Shown in pieces: positions 55,200-63,847 of a DNA stretch of 64,000 bases. Below the pieces are notes generated by a model. It was not told the origin of the DNA. It made no database searches and worked only from the letters and a program-made list of their open reading frames with translations. The position numbers were made by a program, and so were the translations under genes. The stretch comes from Solirubrobacteraceae bacterium. Its GTDB lineage: Bacteria; Actinomycetota; Thermoleophilia; Solirubrobacterales; Solirubrobacteraceae. The stretch's first letter is position 1. Every line of letters starts with the position of its first letter. The DNA lies in NCBI GenBank assembly GCA_023230855.1, contig JALNWQ010000020.1, positions 18,190-82,189 on the forward strand, read 5' to 3'.

Positions 55200-57136
55200 C
55201 AGTCCTGCTCCTGCATCGTCCGGAACTTCACCCGGATCGTCGACTGCCGTGCGGGTGCCGGGTGGGTCTCCGGATCCGTGACGCCTCGGAACGCGACCTC
55301 GCGCACGCCTGGTCCGATGGCGAGCACGCCGGCGTCGTCGAGAACCTCCGCGTCACCCGACACGACGGCCATCTCGTTCCAGACGACGCGCCCGTTCCCG
55401 CCGCTCTCACTCGCGAACGCGACCTCGGGGAGGCCCCGCACTCCTCCGGTCGCCGAGTGCAGGCGGATCCTGCCTTCGATATGCCACGCGTCGTGCTCGT
55501 CGACGAACGCGTCTCCCACCAGGACGGTAGGCCCCTGCCGACGCTGCTTCGGCTGCGTGAAGTGGAACCGCTTGGCCAGGTCGCGCGGCCCGTCATCCGT
55601 CCGCTCGGGTTCGACAGCCAGCAGGCGCCTGATCTCGAGCCGGATCGCCTTCTCGAACTCCGCAAGCCGTGACTTGGCGCCACGCGAGTACTCGTACCGA
55701 AGCTTTGCGGTGTAGGTCCAATCGTCGTGGCTGGGCGGCTCAGCGGCACGGAGGAACTCCTCAGCCCACCGGTCCTCCTCGCCGTCGCCCGTGCCCGCGG
55801 CCAAGCCGGCGAGCACGACCGCCTGGAACGCTTGGGCGCCAGGCGCGCTGCGAGCCGCATCCAGCGTCTTCACCACCATCTGTGCACCACGGGTCAACGC
55901 CGCTCGTCTCAGGCTGTCAGCCGACGCCTTCTCCTCCTGGGCCGTCGCCCTGCGAACGAGAACGACCGCCTGGTGCTCGAACTCGGGATGTCGATCGACT
56001 CCGTGGGTGCGCCGCGGAACCGTGAGCGAGGCCCGGCCGGCGACGACGTCGCCACCCGCGACGAGCTCCTCAGCGGCCTCCCCGCTTCTATGGGCCCGCA
56101 ACGCTCGCACCAGGGGCCCTGCATGGATGCCGGCGCTCGGGTCCACCCGCCAGGCGCATCGAGGCGCAGGTAGGTCACCGATCGTGCTCGTCTCGACCAC
56201 TTCCACGTCCACTTCGAGGTCACCGGCCTCGATCCCCGGCCAGAAGTGCCGCTCGACCTCGGCCACGATGTGCTCCGCGATCGCCTCGGGATCGCGATCC
56301 GACTCCGCGTCCCGGTCCAAGTCCTTCAGCCCGACCACCGCGATCGTCGTTCCCGAGTCCTCGGCGGCCCGCTCCATGTGGAGGCCGCCGAGCAGCGGGT
56401 CCCCGTCCGGCTGCGCCCAATACGACTCCGGCATCTCCTCCTCGGGCTCCAGCCCGAGCCACATCGGACCCCAGTACGCCGATCCGTCGACCAACGTGTG
56501 GTAGACGAGCTCGGCCCGGGCGAAGAACCGCCCGAAGGTCCGGCCCGTCGCCGGTTCCGGTTCGGCGAGAACGCTCGAGAACAACACGCACCCCAAGGCG
56601 GATGCCGCGTACTGCATCGCCTTCCCCAGACCGTAGGACCCACCGGCCGAAGCGTTCTGCTTCTCCGAGTAGAGGTTGTCGCGGGTCAAAGCCGCGAAGT
56701 TGCCTTGCCCACGTTCCGGTCCCACCAGGCCGTGGGTGCCGTAGTCGGAGATCTGGAGGATCCGCAGATCGTCACCCGCGACGACGTCCAGCGCCTCGCG
56801 GAGTCGTCCCGCGACCTGCTGATCGCCCGCCTGGTCGACGCACGCCTCGACGTGCGGACGCATCTGCTCCCACCGCATGGCCTCGAGGTACGCGTCCTTG
56901 GCCGCCGACCGCAGCACAAGAAGGCGGAAGCGCACCCGTACCGGCTCGTCCGTCCCGACCCGGCGCGCATCGACCGAGTTCTGAATCGACTCCCGCACGA
57001 GGTTGCCGAACTCGGGCGAGATCGTGAACTGGTTCGCGTTGCCCCCGTCACGCCCACCGTCCTTGGGGGCCGGTCTCGGTGCCCAGTGCACGTCCTCGTG
57101 GGAGTGGTGCCTTGTCGGTGAGGATGTGGATGCCAT
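55199..57136 (-). CDS. GHKL (Hsp90/MutL/MORC-type) ATPase, first gene of a three-gene operon
   Basis: The 645-residue protein carries the Bergerat ATP-binding fold in its first ~200 residues: N-box NLVRESIQNSVDARR (E and N), G1 box ILQISDYGTHGLVG, and G2 box ASAGGSYGLGKAMQYAAS. No Z1, Toprim or nuclease domain follows; the rest (about 250-645) is unassigned, ending in a beta-rich domain (GPTVLVGDAFVDEHDAWHIEG). Similar ATPases occur in MORC-Z1-type and Mza defence loci, but the partners here differ. The ATG at 57136 is 130 bases from the divergent HIT gene. Confidence 0.8.
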   Translation of the reverse strand: MASTSSPTRHHSHEDVHWAPRPAPKDGGRDGGNANQFTISPEFGNLVRESIQNSVDARRVGTDEPVRVRFRLLVLRSAAKDAYLEAMRWEQMRPHVEACVDQAGDQQVAGRLREALDVVAGDDLRILQISDYGTHGLVGPERGQGNFAALTRDNLYSEKQNASAGGSYGLGKAMQYAASALGCVLFSSVLAEPEPATGRTFGRFFARAELVYHTLVDGSAYWGPMWLGLEPEEEMPESYWAQPDGDPLLGGLHMERAAEDSGTTIAVVGLKDLDRDAESDRDPEAIAEHIVAEVERHFWPGIEAGDLEVDVEVVETSTIGDLPAPRCAWRVDPSAGIHAGPLVRALRAHRSGEAAEELVAGGDVVAGRASLTVPRRTHGVDRHPEFEHQAVVLVRRATAQEEKASADSLRRAALTRGAQMVVKTLDAARSAPGAQAFQAVVLAGLAAGTGDGEEDRWAEEFLRAAEPPSHDDWTYTAKLRYEYSRGAKSRLAEFEKAIRLEIRRLLAVEPERTDDGPRDLAKRFHFTQPKQRRQGPTVLVGDAFVDEHDAWHIEGRIRLHSATGGVRGLPEVAFASESGGNGRVVWNEMAVVSGDAEVLDDAGVLAIGPGVREVAFRGVTDPETHPAPARQSTIRVKFRTMQEQD

Positions 57137-57266
57137 GACGTCGTGCGAAACCGGAGTGAGCGGCTCGTCCTATGAGTCGATCGGAGCCGTGGCCATCTGA
57201 CACGAGCGAGATCGGCGGATGTCGTACGGCGTCGACAAGCGAGGCGAGCGCTACGGTCAGCCTCGA

Positions 57267-57683
57267 ATGAACCCGTCCATGTCCCGTCGCGACGTCGGCT
57301 CCCTCAACGCTTCGTCCCCCTTCCTCCACCTCCCCCGCTCCGCCTGGCTGGCCTCCAACCGGTCCGCGTTCGCGATCCCCGACGGGTACCCCGTCACCAC
57401 CGGGCATGCGCTCGTGGTGACGCACCGGCCGATCCGGGACTGGTGGGAGGCGACGGCGGAGGAGCGGGCCGACGTGTTGGCGCTCGTCGACGAGGTTCGG
57501 GCGCTCCTGGACGCCGAGCACGCACCCGACGGGTACAACGTCGGCTTCAACGCGGGGGCCGCTGCCGGTCAGACCGTCGACCACCTGCACGTCCACGTCA
57601 TCCCACGGTACGACGGCGACGTCGCCGACCCGCGCGGCGGGGTGCGGCACGTCATCCCCGGCAAGGGGAACTACCTGGCGTAG
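57267..57683 (+). CDS. HIT-family hydrolase
   Basis: The 138-residue protein has the HIT signature HLHVHVIPR (HxHxH) after GYNVGFNAGAAAGQTVD, and the early stretch SAFAIPDGYPVTTGHALVV. HIT proteins hydrolyse or transfer nucleotides from nucleoside-phosphate bonds, for example AMP from AMP-lysine-type adducts. The tail GDVADPRGGVRHVIPGKGNY is of a type I associate with HIT modules found next to, or fused with, helicases in defence islands (from memory). ATG 57267 is preferred over 57219 (ordinary start of the fold). It is divergent from the GHKL ATPase operon. Confidence 0.87.
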   Translation: MNPSMSRRDVGSLNASSPFLHLPRSAWLASNRSAFAIPDGYPVTTGHALVVTHRPIRDWWEATAEERADVLALVDEVRALLDAEHAPDGYNVGFNAGAAAGQTVDHLHVHVIPRYDGDVADPRGGVRHVIPGKGNYLA

Positions 57684-57765
57684 GCCCTGGGCTCCGGGAG
57701 GACAGGCACGCCGCCCACCCGACCCGTCGCACGCCCGCCCGTCGCACCGCGGCCGGGACCGCGCA

Positions 57766-58614
57766 TCACGGCGCCCCGTCCGTCACCCCCACCCGCCCCA
57801 CCAACGCCTCCAGCGTCTCCCCCAGCCCGGCGTCGATCTTCACCGTCACGTCGTCGTCGGCGCGGGTCGGGCCGCGGGTGATGAGGGCGATCGGGGTGCC
57901 GTTGGCGCGGGCGCGACGGACGAACCGGTAGCCGGAGAACACCTGCAGGGACGACCCCAGGACGAGCAGGGCGGACGCGCGATCGGTCAGGTCCATGCAC
58001 CGGGCCACCCGCGGCTTGGGGACCGATCCGCCGAAGAACACGACGTCGGGCATGAGCGTGTCGTGACCACACCCCTCGCACAGCGGCACGACGAACCGCT
58101 CGACGTCCAGGTCGTGCAACGACACGTCGCCGTCCGGACGGATCCCGCCGTCGGTCACGACGAACGACGGGTTGTCGCGGCGCATCCGCTCGTCCAGCGC
58201 GTCGCGTCGTGACCGGGCGTCGCAGGTCAGGCACAGCACGTCCGCGAGCGCCCCGTGCAGCTCGATCACGTCACGGGTGCCGGCGCGCTGGTGCAGGCCG
58301 TCGACGTTCTGCGTGATCACCGACCCGACCCGGCCCGCGCGCTGCAGCCGGGTGAGCGCCAGGTGCCCGGCGTTCGGTCGCACCGACGCCATCCGTTGCC
58401 ACCCGACGAACGACCGTGCCCAGTAGCGCCGGCGTGCGTCCGACGACCCGACGAACTCGTCGTGCTGCATCGGTCGCACGCGCCGCAGGCCGTCCGGTCC
58501 GCGGTAGTCCGGGATCCCCGACTCGGTCGAGATCCCCGCCCCCGTCAGCACCAGCACGTCCCCGGCGGCCAACAGCCCCGCCACCGTGTCGAGCGCGCGT
58601 TCCCGGACGGGCAT
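57766..58614 (-). CDS. SIR2-family NAD-dependent protein deacylase
   Basis: The 282-residue enzyme has all sirtuin motifs: VLVLTGAGISTESGIPDYRG (NAD binding), TQNVDGLHQRAG, the catalytic His in ELHGAL, the zinc cysteines CLTC and CEGC, VVFFGGSVPKPRV, and LLVLGSSLQVFSGYRF. It removes acyl groups from lysine using NAD. Zinc cysteines and full length argue for a classic deacylase rather than a short SIR2 defence effector. The C-terminus ends soon after the fold (VTDGAP). It stands alone between HIT and VOC genes, on the minus strand. Confidence 0.93.
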   Translation of the reverse strand: MPVRERALDTVAGLLAAGDVLVLTGAGISTESGIPDYRGPDGLRRVRPMQHDEFVGSSDARRRYWARSFVGWQRMASVRPNAGHLALTRLQRAGRVGSVITQNVDGLHQRAGTRDVIELHGALADVLCLTCDARSRRDALDERMRRDNPSFVVTDGGIRPDGDVSLHDLDVERFVVPLCEGCGHDTLMPDVVFFGGSVPKPRVARCMDLTDRASALLVLGSSLQVFSGYRFVRRARANGTPIALITRGPTRADDDVTVKIDAGLGETLEALVGRVGVTDGAP

Positions 58615-58795
58615 CGAAGGGAGTGTGGCGGGTGGGGGGCGAGAACGTCAGGTCGGACCCGCGTCGTCGGTCGTCTCCTCCGTCGCCGCCTCCGCCGCTG
58701 CCAGCACACCCCGACCAGCGGCTGCCGTCGGCCCGCGAGCACCCGTGGCCCGGCGGCGACCTCGTCGTCGAGATCGCTTCGCCGCCGGCGGCGCG

Positions 58796-59233
58796 CTACT
58801 GCGCCGCCGCGAACTCCTCGGGGCCGGCCTCGACCGCGGCGGGGTCCATCCACATGACCTCCCACAGGTGACCGTCCGGATCCTGGAACGACCGGCCGTA
58901 CATGAACCCGTGATCCTGCGCCGGACCGGCCGGCGCGCCGCCCGCAGCGAGCGCCCGGTCGGCGAACGCGTCGACGTCCTCGCGCGACTCCGCCGACAGG
59001 CACAGGATCGCCTCGGTGGCGACGTGCGAGTCGACGAGCTCCTTGTCGGTGAACCGGCGGATGCTCTCGTTCGTCTGCAGCATGACGTAGCCCATGTCGC
59101 TCACCACCATGCAGGCGCACTCGTCGTTGGTGAAGCTCGGGTTGAACTCCATCCCCAGCGCGGTGAAGAACGCCATCGACCGGTCCAGGTCGGACACGGT
59201 GACGTTGACGAAGATCATGCGGGGCGTGGCCAT
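58796..59233 (-). CDS. VOC-family (glyoxalase-like) protein
   Basis: The 145-residue protein has the paired beta-alpha-beta-beta-beta modules of the vicinal oxygen chelate fold: FVNVTVSDLDRSMAFFTALGMEFN, then EAILCLSAESREDVDAFADRAL and FMYGRSFQDPDGHLWEVMWMD. The first usual metal ligand is Asn (FVNVTV) instead of His, so metal binding is uncertain; Glu in HLWEVMW remains. Activity cannot be told from sequence. The start ATG 59233 is clear. It lies between the sirtuin gene and the divergent HD gene. Confidence 0.83.
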   Translation of the reverse strand: MATPRMIFVNVTVSDLDRSMAFFTALGMEFNPSFTNDECACMVVSDMGYVMLQTNESIRRFTDKELVDSHVATEAILCLSAESREDVDAFADRALAAGGAPAGPAQDHGFMYGRSFQDPDGHLWEVMWMDPAAVEAGPEEFAAAQ

Positions 59234-59476
59234 GGTGGGCTCCTCGGGAAGCGGGTTTCGCGGTCATGCCCTGAGACGCGGGCCGACGTCGGAAGTCATC
59301 GGTCGGGCGCGACGGGGCACGTCGACGCTCGGCGCGGGTGTCGGTCCGGCCGGGTCGCGGCGATGCGCGTCGCACGGTTCGGATCGGCGAGCATCCCCCC
59401 GGACGCGTCAGATCCCCACCGCTCGGACCGTCCTCTCCCTGCACGCCCCACCCCGCGACCCGGAGGTCCTCCCCGC

Positions 59477-60064
59477 ATGGCTCCACTCACCGACCGCTTC
59501 GACCGCGCCCTGCTGTACGCGTCGGCGCACCACCGCGACGACGTCCGCAAGGGCACCGGCATCCCGTACCTGTCGCACCTGCTGGCGGTCGCCGGGCTCG
59601 TCATGGAGATGGAGGCCGGTGAGGACGAGGCGATCGCGGCGCTCCTGCACGACGTCGTCGAGGACGGCGGCGGACTGCAGGCGCTCGAGGAGATCCGCGA
59701 GACGTGGGGCGACGACGTCGCCCGGATCGTGCTGGCCAACAGCGACTCGACGGTGAAGGACGCCCCCAAGGCCCCGTGGCGCGAGCGCAAGGTCGCCTAC
59801 CTCGACGCGATCGCCCACAAGGCCCCCGACGAGCTGCGCGTGTCGCTCGCCGACAAGCTCCACAACGCCCGCAGCATCGCCCGCGACCACGCCGTCCTGG
59901 GCGACGCCCTGTGGTCGCGGTTCACCACCGGCAGCGCCGACGACCAGCGCTGGTACTACGGTGCCCTGCTCACCGCGTTCCGCGCCCGCGCCGACGAGCT
60001 GGGCGCCGGCGCCGCCCCGGTGCTCGACGCACTCGAGCGCACGATCGCCGAGTTCGGGGCGTAG
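59477..60064 (+). CDS. Stand-alone HD-domain hydrolase (RelA/SpoT hydrolase-like)
   Basis: The 195-residue protein is a single HD domain: HHRDDVRKGTGIPYLSHLLAV, ALLHDVVEDGGG (HD pair) and VSLADKLHNARSIARDHAVLGDALW. This order is shared with the hydrolase half of RelA/SpoT and with small alarmone hydrolases. Substrate could be (p)ppGpp or another nucleotide (inference). It is clearly related to the C-terminal domain of the HelD-HD fusion at 36.6 kb. GGAGG lies ten bases before the ATG at 59477. Its 3' end is followed by a hairpin repeat shared with the convergent helicase. Confidence 0.9.
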   Translation: MAPLTDRFDRALLYASAHHRDDVRKGTGIPYLSHLLAVAGLVMEMEAGEDEAIAALLHDVVEDGGGLQALEEIRETWGDDVARIVLANSDSTVKDAPKAPWRERKVAYLDAIAHKAPDELRVSLADKLHNARSIARDHAVLGDALWSRFTTGSADDQRWYYGALLTAFRARADELGAGAAPVLDALERTIAEFGA

Positions 60065-60116
60065 GCGGGCGTGTAGGGGAGGCCGCCGGGCGGGGCGCGG
60101 CGGGGCGCGGCCCGGG

Positions 60117-60159
60117 GTGGCGGCACTACAGGACGCCCCGCGTCCTCAACCGCCGCCAC
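60117..60159. repeat. Single intergenic hairpin repeat overlapping the helicase 3' end
   Basis: One copy of the 43-nt hairpin with arms 60117-60134 and 60142-60159 and loop GCCCCGC. The right arm matches the cluster 2 type (GTCCTCAACCGCCGCCAC). The stop codon of the convergent helicase (60146-60148) lies inside the right arm, so the last Gly-rich residues of that protein (GWGGGGG) are encoded by repeat DNA. The element sits between two convergent genes. Confidence 0.8.
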
Positions 60160-63100
60160 CACCCCACCCCGCGACCGTGGACCGGCCCGGCTCCACCAAC
60201 GCGATGAACGCCGACAGCTCGGCCACGCCGTGCGGGGTGGTCGGCAGATGCTCGGTGAGCGCCGGGGAGTGGACCAGGTAGGCGGCCCACTTGGCGCGCG
60301 AGATCGCGACGTTCAGGCGGTTGCGCATGATGAGGAACCCCAGGCCGCGTGGCACGTCGGCCGGCGACGACGCCGCCAGGGTGACGATCGCGACCGCCGC
60401 CTCCTGGCCCTGGAACCCGTCGACGGTGCCGACCCGCACGTCGCCCAGCCCCGCCGCGGTCAACGCGTCGTGGACCGCCTGGCGCTGCGCGTTGTACGGG
60501 GTGATGACGATGAGGTCTCCCGCGCCCAGCGGCCGCGACTCGTCGCCCTCCGTCCAGCGGCGGTCGATCACTTCACGGACGATCCTCACCACCGTCGCCG
60601 CCTCCTCCGGCGACTCCTGCGCGTTGCCGCGGTGCTCCACCGGGACCGGGTGCAGCCCGGGGTCGATCCCCTCGAGCGTCCGGACCGGGGCGTCCGGGTG
60701 CGACGCCAGCCGTCCCTCGTATGACAGGCGCGACACCGGAGCCGCGACCTCGGCGCGCATCCGGCGGCTGCGGGCGAGGAAGTAGCCCAGATCGGCCGGG
60801 AGGACGTCGTGGCCTTCGGCGATCCAGCCGAGCGCGGACCGGTCGACCGGCGCGGGGTGCGATCCCTGACTCACCTGCGGCAGCTGCTGCGGATCACCGA
60901 GCAGCAGCAGGTTGCGCGCGCCGACGGCCGCCGCGGCGGTCGACGCCAACGAGAACTGTCCCGCCTCGTCGATCACCAGCAGGTCGAGCGACCCGCGCGG
61001 CACCCGCTCGTCGTTGGCGAACGTCCACGCGGTGCCACCGAGCGCGAACCCGATGCGCTCACGCTCATGCGCGAACGCCGCCTGCCCGCCCTTCCTCAGG
61101 ACGGTGAACGCCGTGCCGTCCGGCGACGCGCCGCCCTTGGGCTCCTTGCCGACCAGGTCCACGTCGAGCCCGGCGTCGCCGACGACGGCCTTCAGCAGGT
61201 TCTCGACGACGTTGTGCGACTGCGCGACGACGCCGATCCGCCACCGGTGGTCGCGCACGAGCCTCGCGATGACGTGCGCGCCCAGGTACGTCTTGCCGGT
61301 CCCGGGCGGGCCCTGCACCGCGACGTACGACCCGTCCAGGTCGAGCAGCGACGCGACGACCGCGCCGACGTGGTCGTCGTCGGCGACCGGCGCGAGCGTC
61401 CCCGAGCGGGTGCGCGGCGGACGGCGACGCAGGATGTCGGTGACCGGATCCTCGGGCCAGCCGGGCCGGGCGTCGACGATCGTCTGCGCCCACTCGGCGA
61501 TCGCGGCCGGCTGCGGCGCGGCGCGTGGCGGCATGCCGGGCGCCAGCGCCACCGGCAGCGTCCGGTACCCCTCGGTGGCCCCGGGGGGCTGGGCCTCCTC
61601 GACGGCGAGGCTGCCGTCGTCGCCACGCTCCAGCACCGTGACGGGGCACGCCACGCGTGACCCGGGATCGATCCCCGCGTCGACGAACGGCGCCGGCTGG
61701 TCGTACAGCGCGAACATCGCGGTGCCCGCGTTGACCCGGCTGCCGGGGGCGAGCGTGCCGTGCAACCGCACGACGCGGCGGTCCTTGCGCTGCCGCCCCT
61801 CGCGGTACCAGTCGCGCTCCACCCGCGATCGGTCACCGTCGACGACGAGCACGTCGCGGACGTCGGCCCACTCGTCGATCGGCTGCGCCAGCCGCGAGAA
61901 GTGCCCCCACCAGAACGTCTTGCGCTCGCGCCGGTGGTAGTCGATCGCCGCGGCGGCCAGGGCGGCGGCGGTGCGGTCGGCCGCGTCGGTGGCGGCGCGT
62001 GGCCCGTCGGACGCGACGGGCGGGCCGTCTGTGGTGGAGCCGGGAGCGCCGGTGGCCGCCACTCCGAGGTCCGGCGAAGCGTCCGCGTCGTCCCGACCGG
62101 CGAGCGCCAGCAGATCGTCGCGCAACGGCGACGGCTCCTCGGCGTCGCGCGGGTCGTCGATCCGGGCGTCGGCGTCCGATCCCACGGCCACCCCGAGCCG
62201 CTCGGCGTGGCCGACGAGCCAGTCCCGCAGCCGCAGCGTCGACACGCAGTCGTAGCGGTTGTAGTCGACGATCTCCGCGAGCTTGGCCTCGCCCTCGTCG
62301 ACCCGGCCGGTGGCGATGAGGTCGCGGGCCGCGGCGTACTCGGTGATCGACGCGGCGGCCGTGGTGACCTCGGCGGTGCGCAGCTCGTCACCCATGTACA
62401 GCGGCTCGAGCTTCTTGATCGAGTACGACGGCGACCCGACGCGCATGACCTTGCGCACCAGCGGATACAGATCGACGAGCACGTGCTCGCGCAGCAACCG
62501 GTCGACCTCGTCCTCGCCCTCCCCGTGCCGGGCCGCGATCGACGACAGGTGCGTGCGCTCGTACGACGCGTAGTGGTAGATCCGCATCCCGGGATGCCGC
62601 GCCCGCCGCTCGGCGACGAAGTCGAGGAACCCGCGCAGCGCCCGGCGCTCCTCGGCGAAGCTGTCGGCCCGCCACGAGGTGAACGCCTCGTCGACGTCGA
62701 CGAGGCCGAAGAGGTAGTCCAGGCCCCACCGACCGTCGCCCTCGTCGTGGAGCGGGTCGCCCTCGAAGTCGAAGAAGACGTCGCCGGGATCAGGGACCGG
62801 CAGGGTCGTCAGGGCGTTGGCGTCGACGATCTCGATCGGCGGCGGGCCGGCGCCGTCAGCGCGCAGCTGCAGCCGGGCCTGGATCCGCAGCCGGTCGAGG
62901 GCCGCGACGCCGACGCCGTCGACCGGCCCGTCCGACGCGGCCAGCTCGTCGATCGTCGTGATGCCCGCCGCGGCGAGCCGGTCGCGTTGGGTGATGCGCA
63001 GCCCGGCGACCTGCAGCACGTCGCGGTGCTCGGCGATCGCGGCGGTGCACGCCTCGCACTGCCCGCACGCGAAGAGGTCCGGGGCGCCCCAACCGACCGG

Positions 63101-63751
63101 TGCGGTGCGCGCCCGGCCGGCGTCGACGAGCGCCCGCATCCGCGCCCACCGCTTGCGGTACACCGGCCGGATGTCGTCGACGCGGTGGGTACTGACGGTG
63201 CCGTCGCCGAGCAGCAGCTCGACGGTGTCGTCGACCGGCACCCCGAGCGCCTCGAGCCGGTCGACGTACGCGGCGAGCTGCAGCAGCGCGACGACCTTGG
63301 CGTGCCGGGCGAGCTTCGTGTCCTGCACCCGGTAGCGCCCGTCGGGACGGCGGACGATGAAGTCCGCGTAGCCGACGAACGCGTCGTCCGGATCGTCGAC
63401 GAAGAACGCGGCCTGGAAGACGACCGGCGCCCCGGCGGCGAACGCGTCCCTCGTGCGCCGGAGCGCGTCCTCCATCGCCGCCGCGTCCCCGTGCGCGGGC
63501 CGGTCGATCTCCACCACCCCGTCCCCGTGCACGTCGCGGTACCGCTGCAGCACCCGCGCCTCGTGCACGTCCCCGAGCTCGGACGCCCGCACCAACATCT
63601 CGTCGGGCTCCTCGTCGAGCTCGTCGGCCCGCCCGAGCAGGACGTCGACCCGCCGCGCGAACCCGTACTCGCACTGCGACGCGACGCTCAGGTCGCTGGC
63701 GCTCGTGACGACGAGGTCGATGCCGCTGGCGGGGTCTGATTGCAGGTACAC
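60146..63751 (-). CDS. TM0106-type RecB-like nuclease fused to an SF1B (Upf1-like) helicase
   Basis: The 1201-residue protein starts with GTG (VYLQSDPASGIDLVVTSASD). Its N-terminal RecB-family nuclease part has SQCEYGFARRVD, FVGYADFIVRR, DTKLARHAKVV (D-x-K) and FACGQCEAC cysteines. A second nuclease-like RNase H-fold domain has DVFFDFEGDP and VDYNRYDCVSTLRLR. A helicase follows from ~800: VAVQGPPGTGKTYLGAHVI (Walker A), LLVIDEAGQFSLA (Walker B), LLLLGDPQQLPQVSQG, VGTVDGFQGQEAAVAIV and LGFLIMRNRLNVAISRAKW. It could degrade and unwind nucleic acids in repair. The repeat at its 3' end forms its Gly-rich tail. Confidence 0.88.
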   Translation of the reverse strand: MYLQSDPASGIDLVVTSASDLSVASQCEYGFARRVDVLLGRADELDEEPDEMLVRASELGDVHEARVLQRYRDVHGDGVVEIDRPAHGDAAAMEDALRRTRDAFAAGAPVVFQAAFFVDDPDDAFVGYADFIVRRPDGRYRVQDTKLARHAKVVALLQLAAYVDRLEALGVPVDDTVELLLGDGTVSTHRVDDIRPVYRKRWARMRALVDAGRARTAPVGWGAPDLFACGQCEACTAAIAEHRDVLQVAGLRITQRDRLAAAGITTIDELAASDGPVDGVGVAALDRLRIQARLQLRADGAGPPPIEIVDANALTTLPVPDPGDVFFDFEGDPLHDEGDGRWGLDYLFGLVDVDEAFTSWRADSFAEERRALRGFLDFVAERRARHPGMRIYHYASYERTHLSSIAARHGEGEDEVDRLLREHVLVDLYPLVRKVMRVGSPSYSIKKLEPLYMGDELRTAEVTTAAASITEYAAARDLIATGRVDEGEAKLAEIVDYNRYDCVSTLRLRDWLVGHAERLGVAVGSDADARIDDPRDAEEPSPLRDDLLALAGRDDADASPDLGVAATGAPGSTTDGPPVASDGPRAATDAADRTAAALAAAAIDYHRRERKTFWWGHFSRLAQPIDEWADVRDVLVVDGDRSRVERDWYREGRQRKDRRVVRLHGTLAPGSRVNAGTAMFALYDQPAPFVDAGIDPGSRVACPVTVLERGDDGSLAVEEAQPPGATEGYRTLPVALAPGMPPRAAPQPAAIAEWAQTIVDARPGWPEDPVTDILRRRPPRTRSGTLAPVADDDHVGAVVASLLDLDGSYVAVQGPPGTGKTYLGAHVIARLVRDHRWRIGVVAQSHNVVENLLKAVVGDAGLDVDLVGKEPKGGASPDGTAFTVLRKGGQAAFAHERERIGFALGGTAWTFANDERVPRGSLDLLVIDEAGQFSLASTAAAAVGARNLLLLGDPQQLPQVSQGSHPAPVDRSALGWIAEGHDVLPADLGYFLARSRRMRAEVAAPVSRLSYEGRLASHPDAPVRTLEGIDPGLHPVPVEHRGNAQESPEEAATVVRIVREVIDRRWTEGDESRPLGAGDLIVITPYNAQRQAVHDALTAAGLGDVRVGTVDGFQGQEAAVAIVTLAASSPADVPRGLGFLIMRNRLNVAISRAKWAAYLVHSPALTEHLPTTPHGVAELSAFIALVEPGRSTVAGWGGGGG

Positions 63752-63847
63752 GGTGGTCGGGTCCTCGGGGGTCGGTCGGGGTCGACGCTACGGGGAAGGT
63801 CGGTCGACCGGGCGAAGATCTGACGAACGTGATCCGTCTGGCAGGGG

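Noticed and set aside
57766..58614. SIR2 gene as an NAD-depleting defence effector
   Set aside because: It has zinc cysteines and full deacylase motifs, and no Argonaute, STAND or other sensor partner adjoins it.
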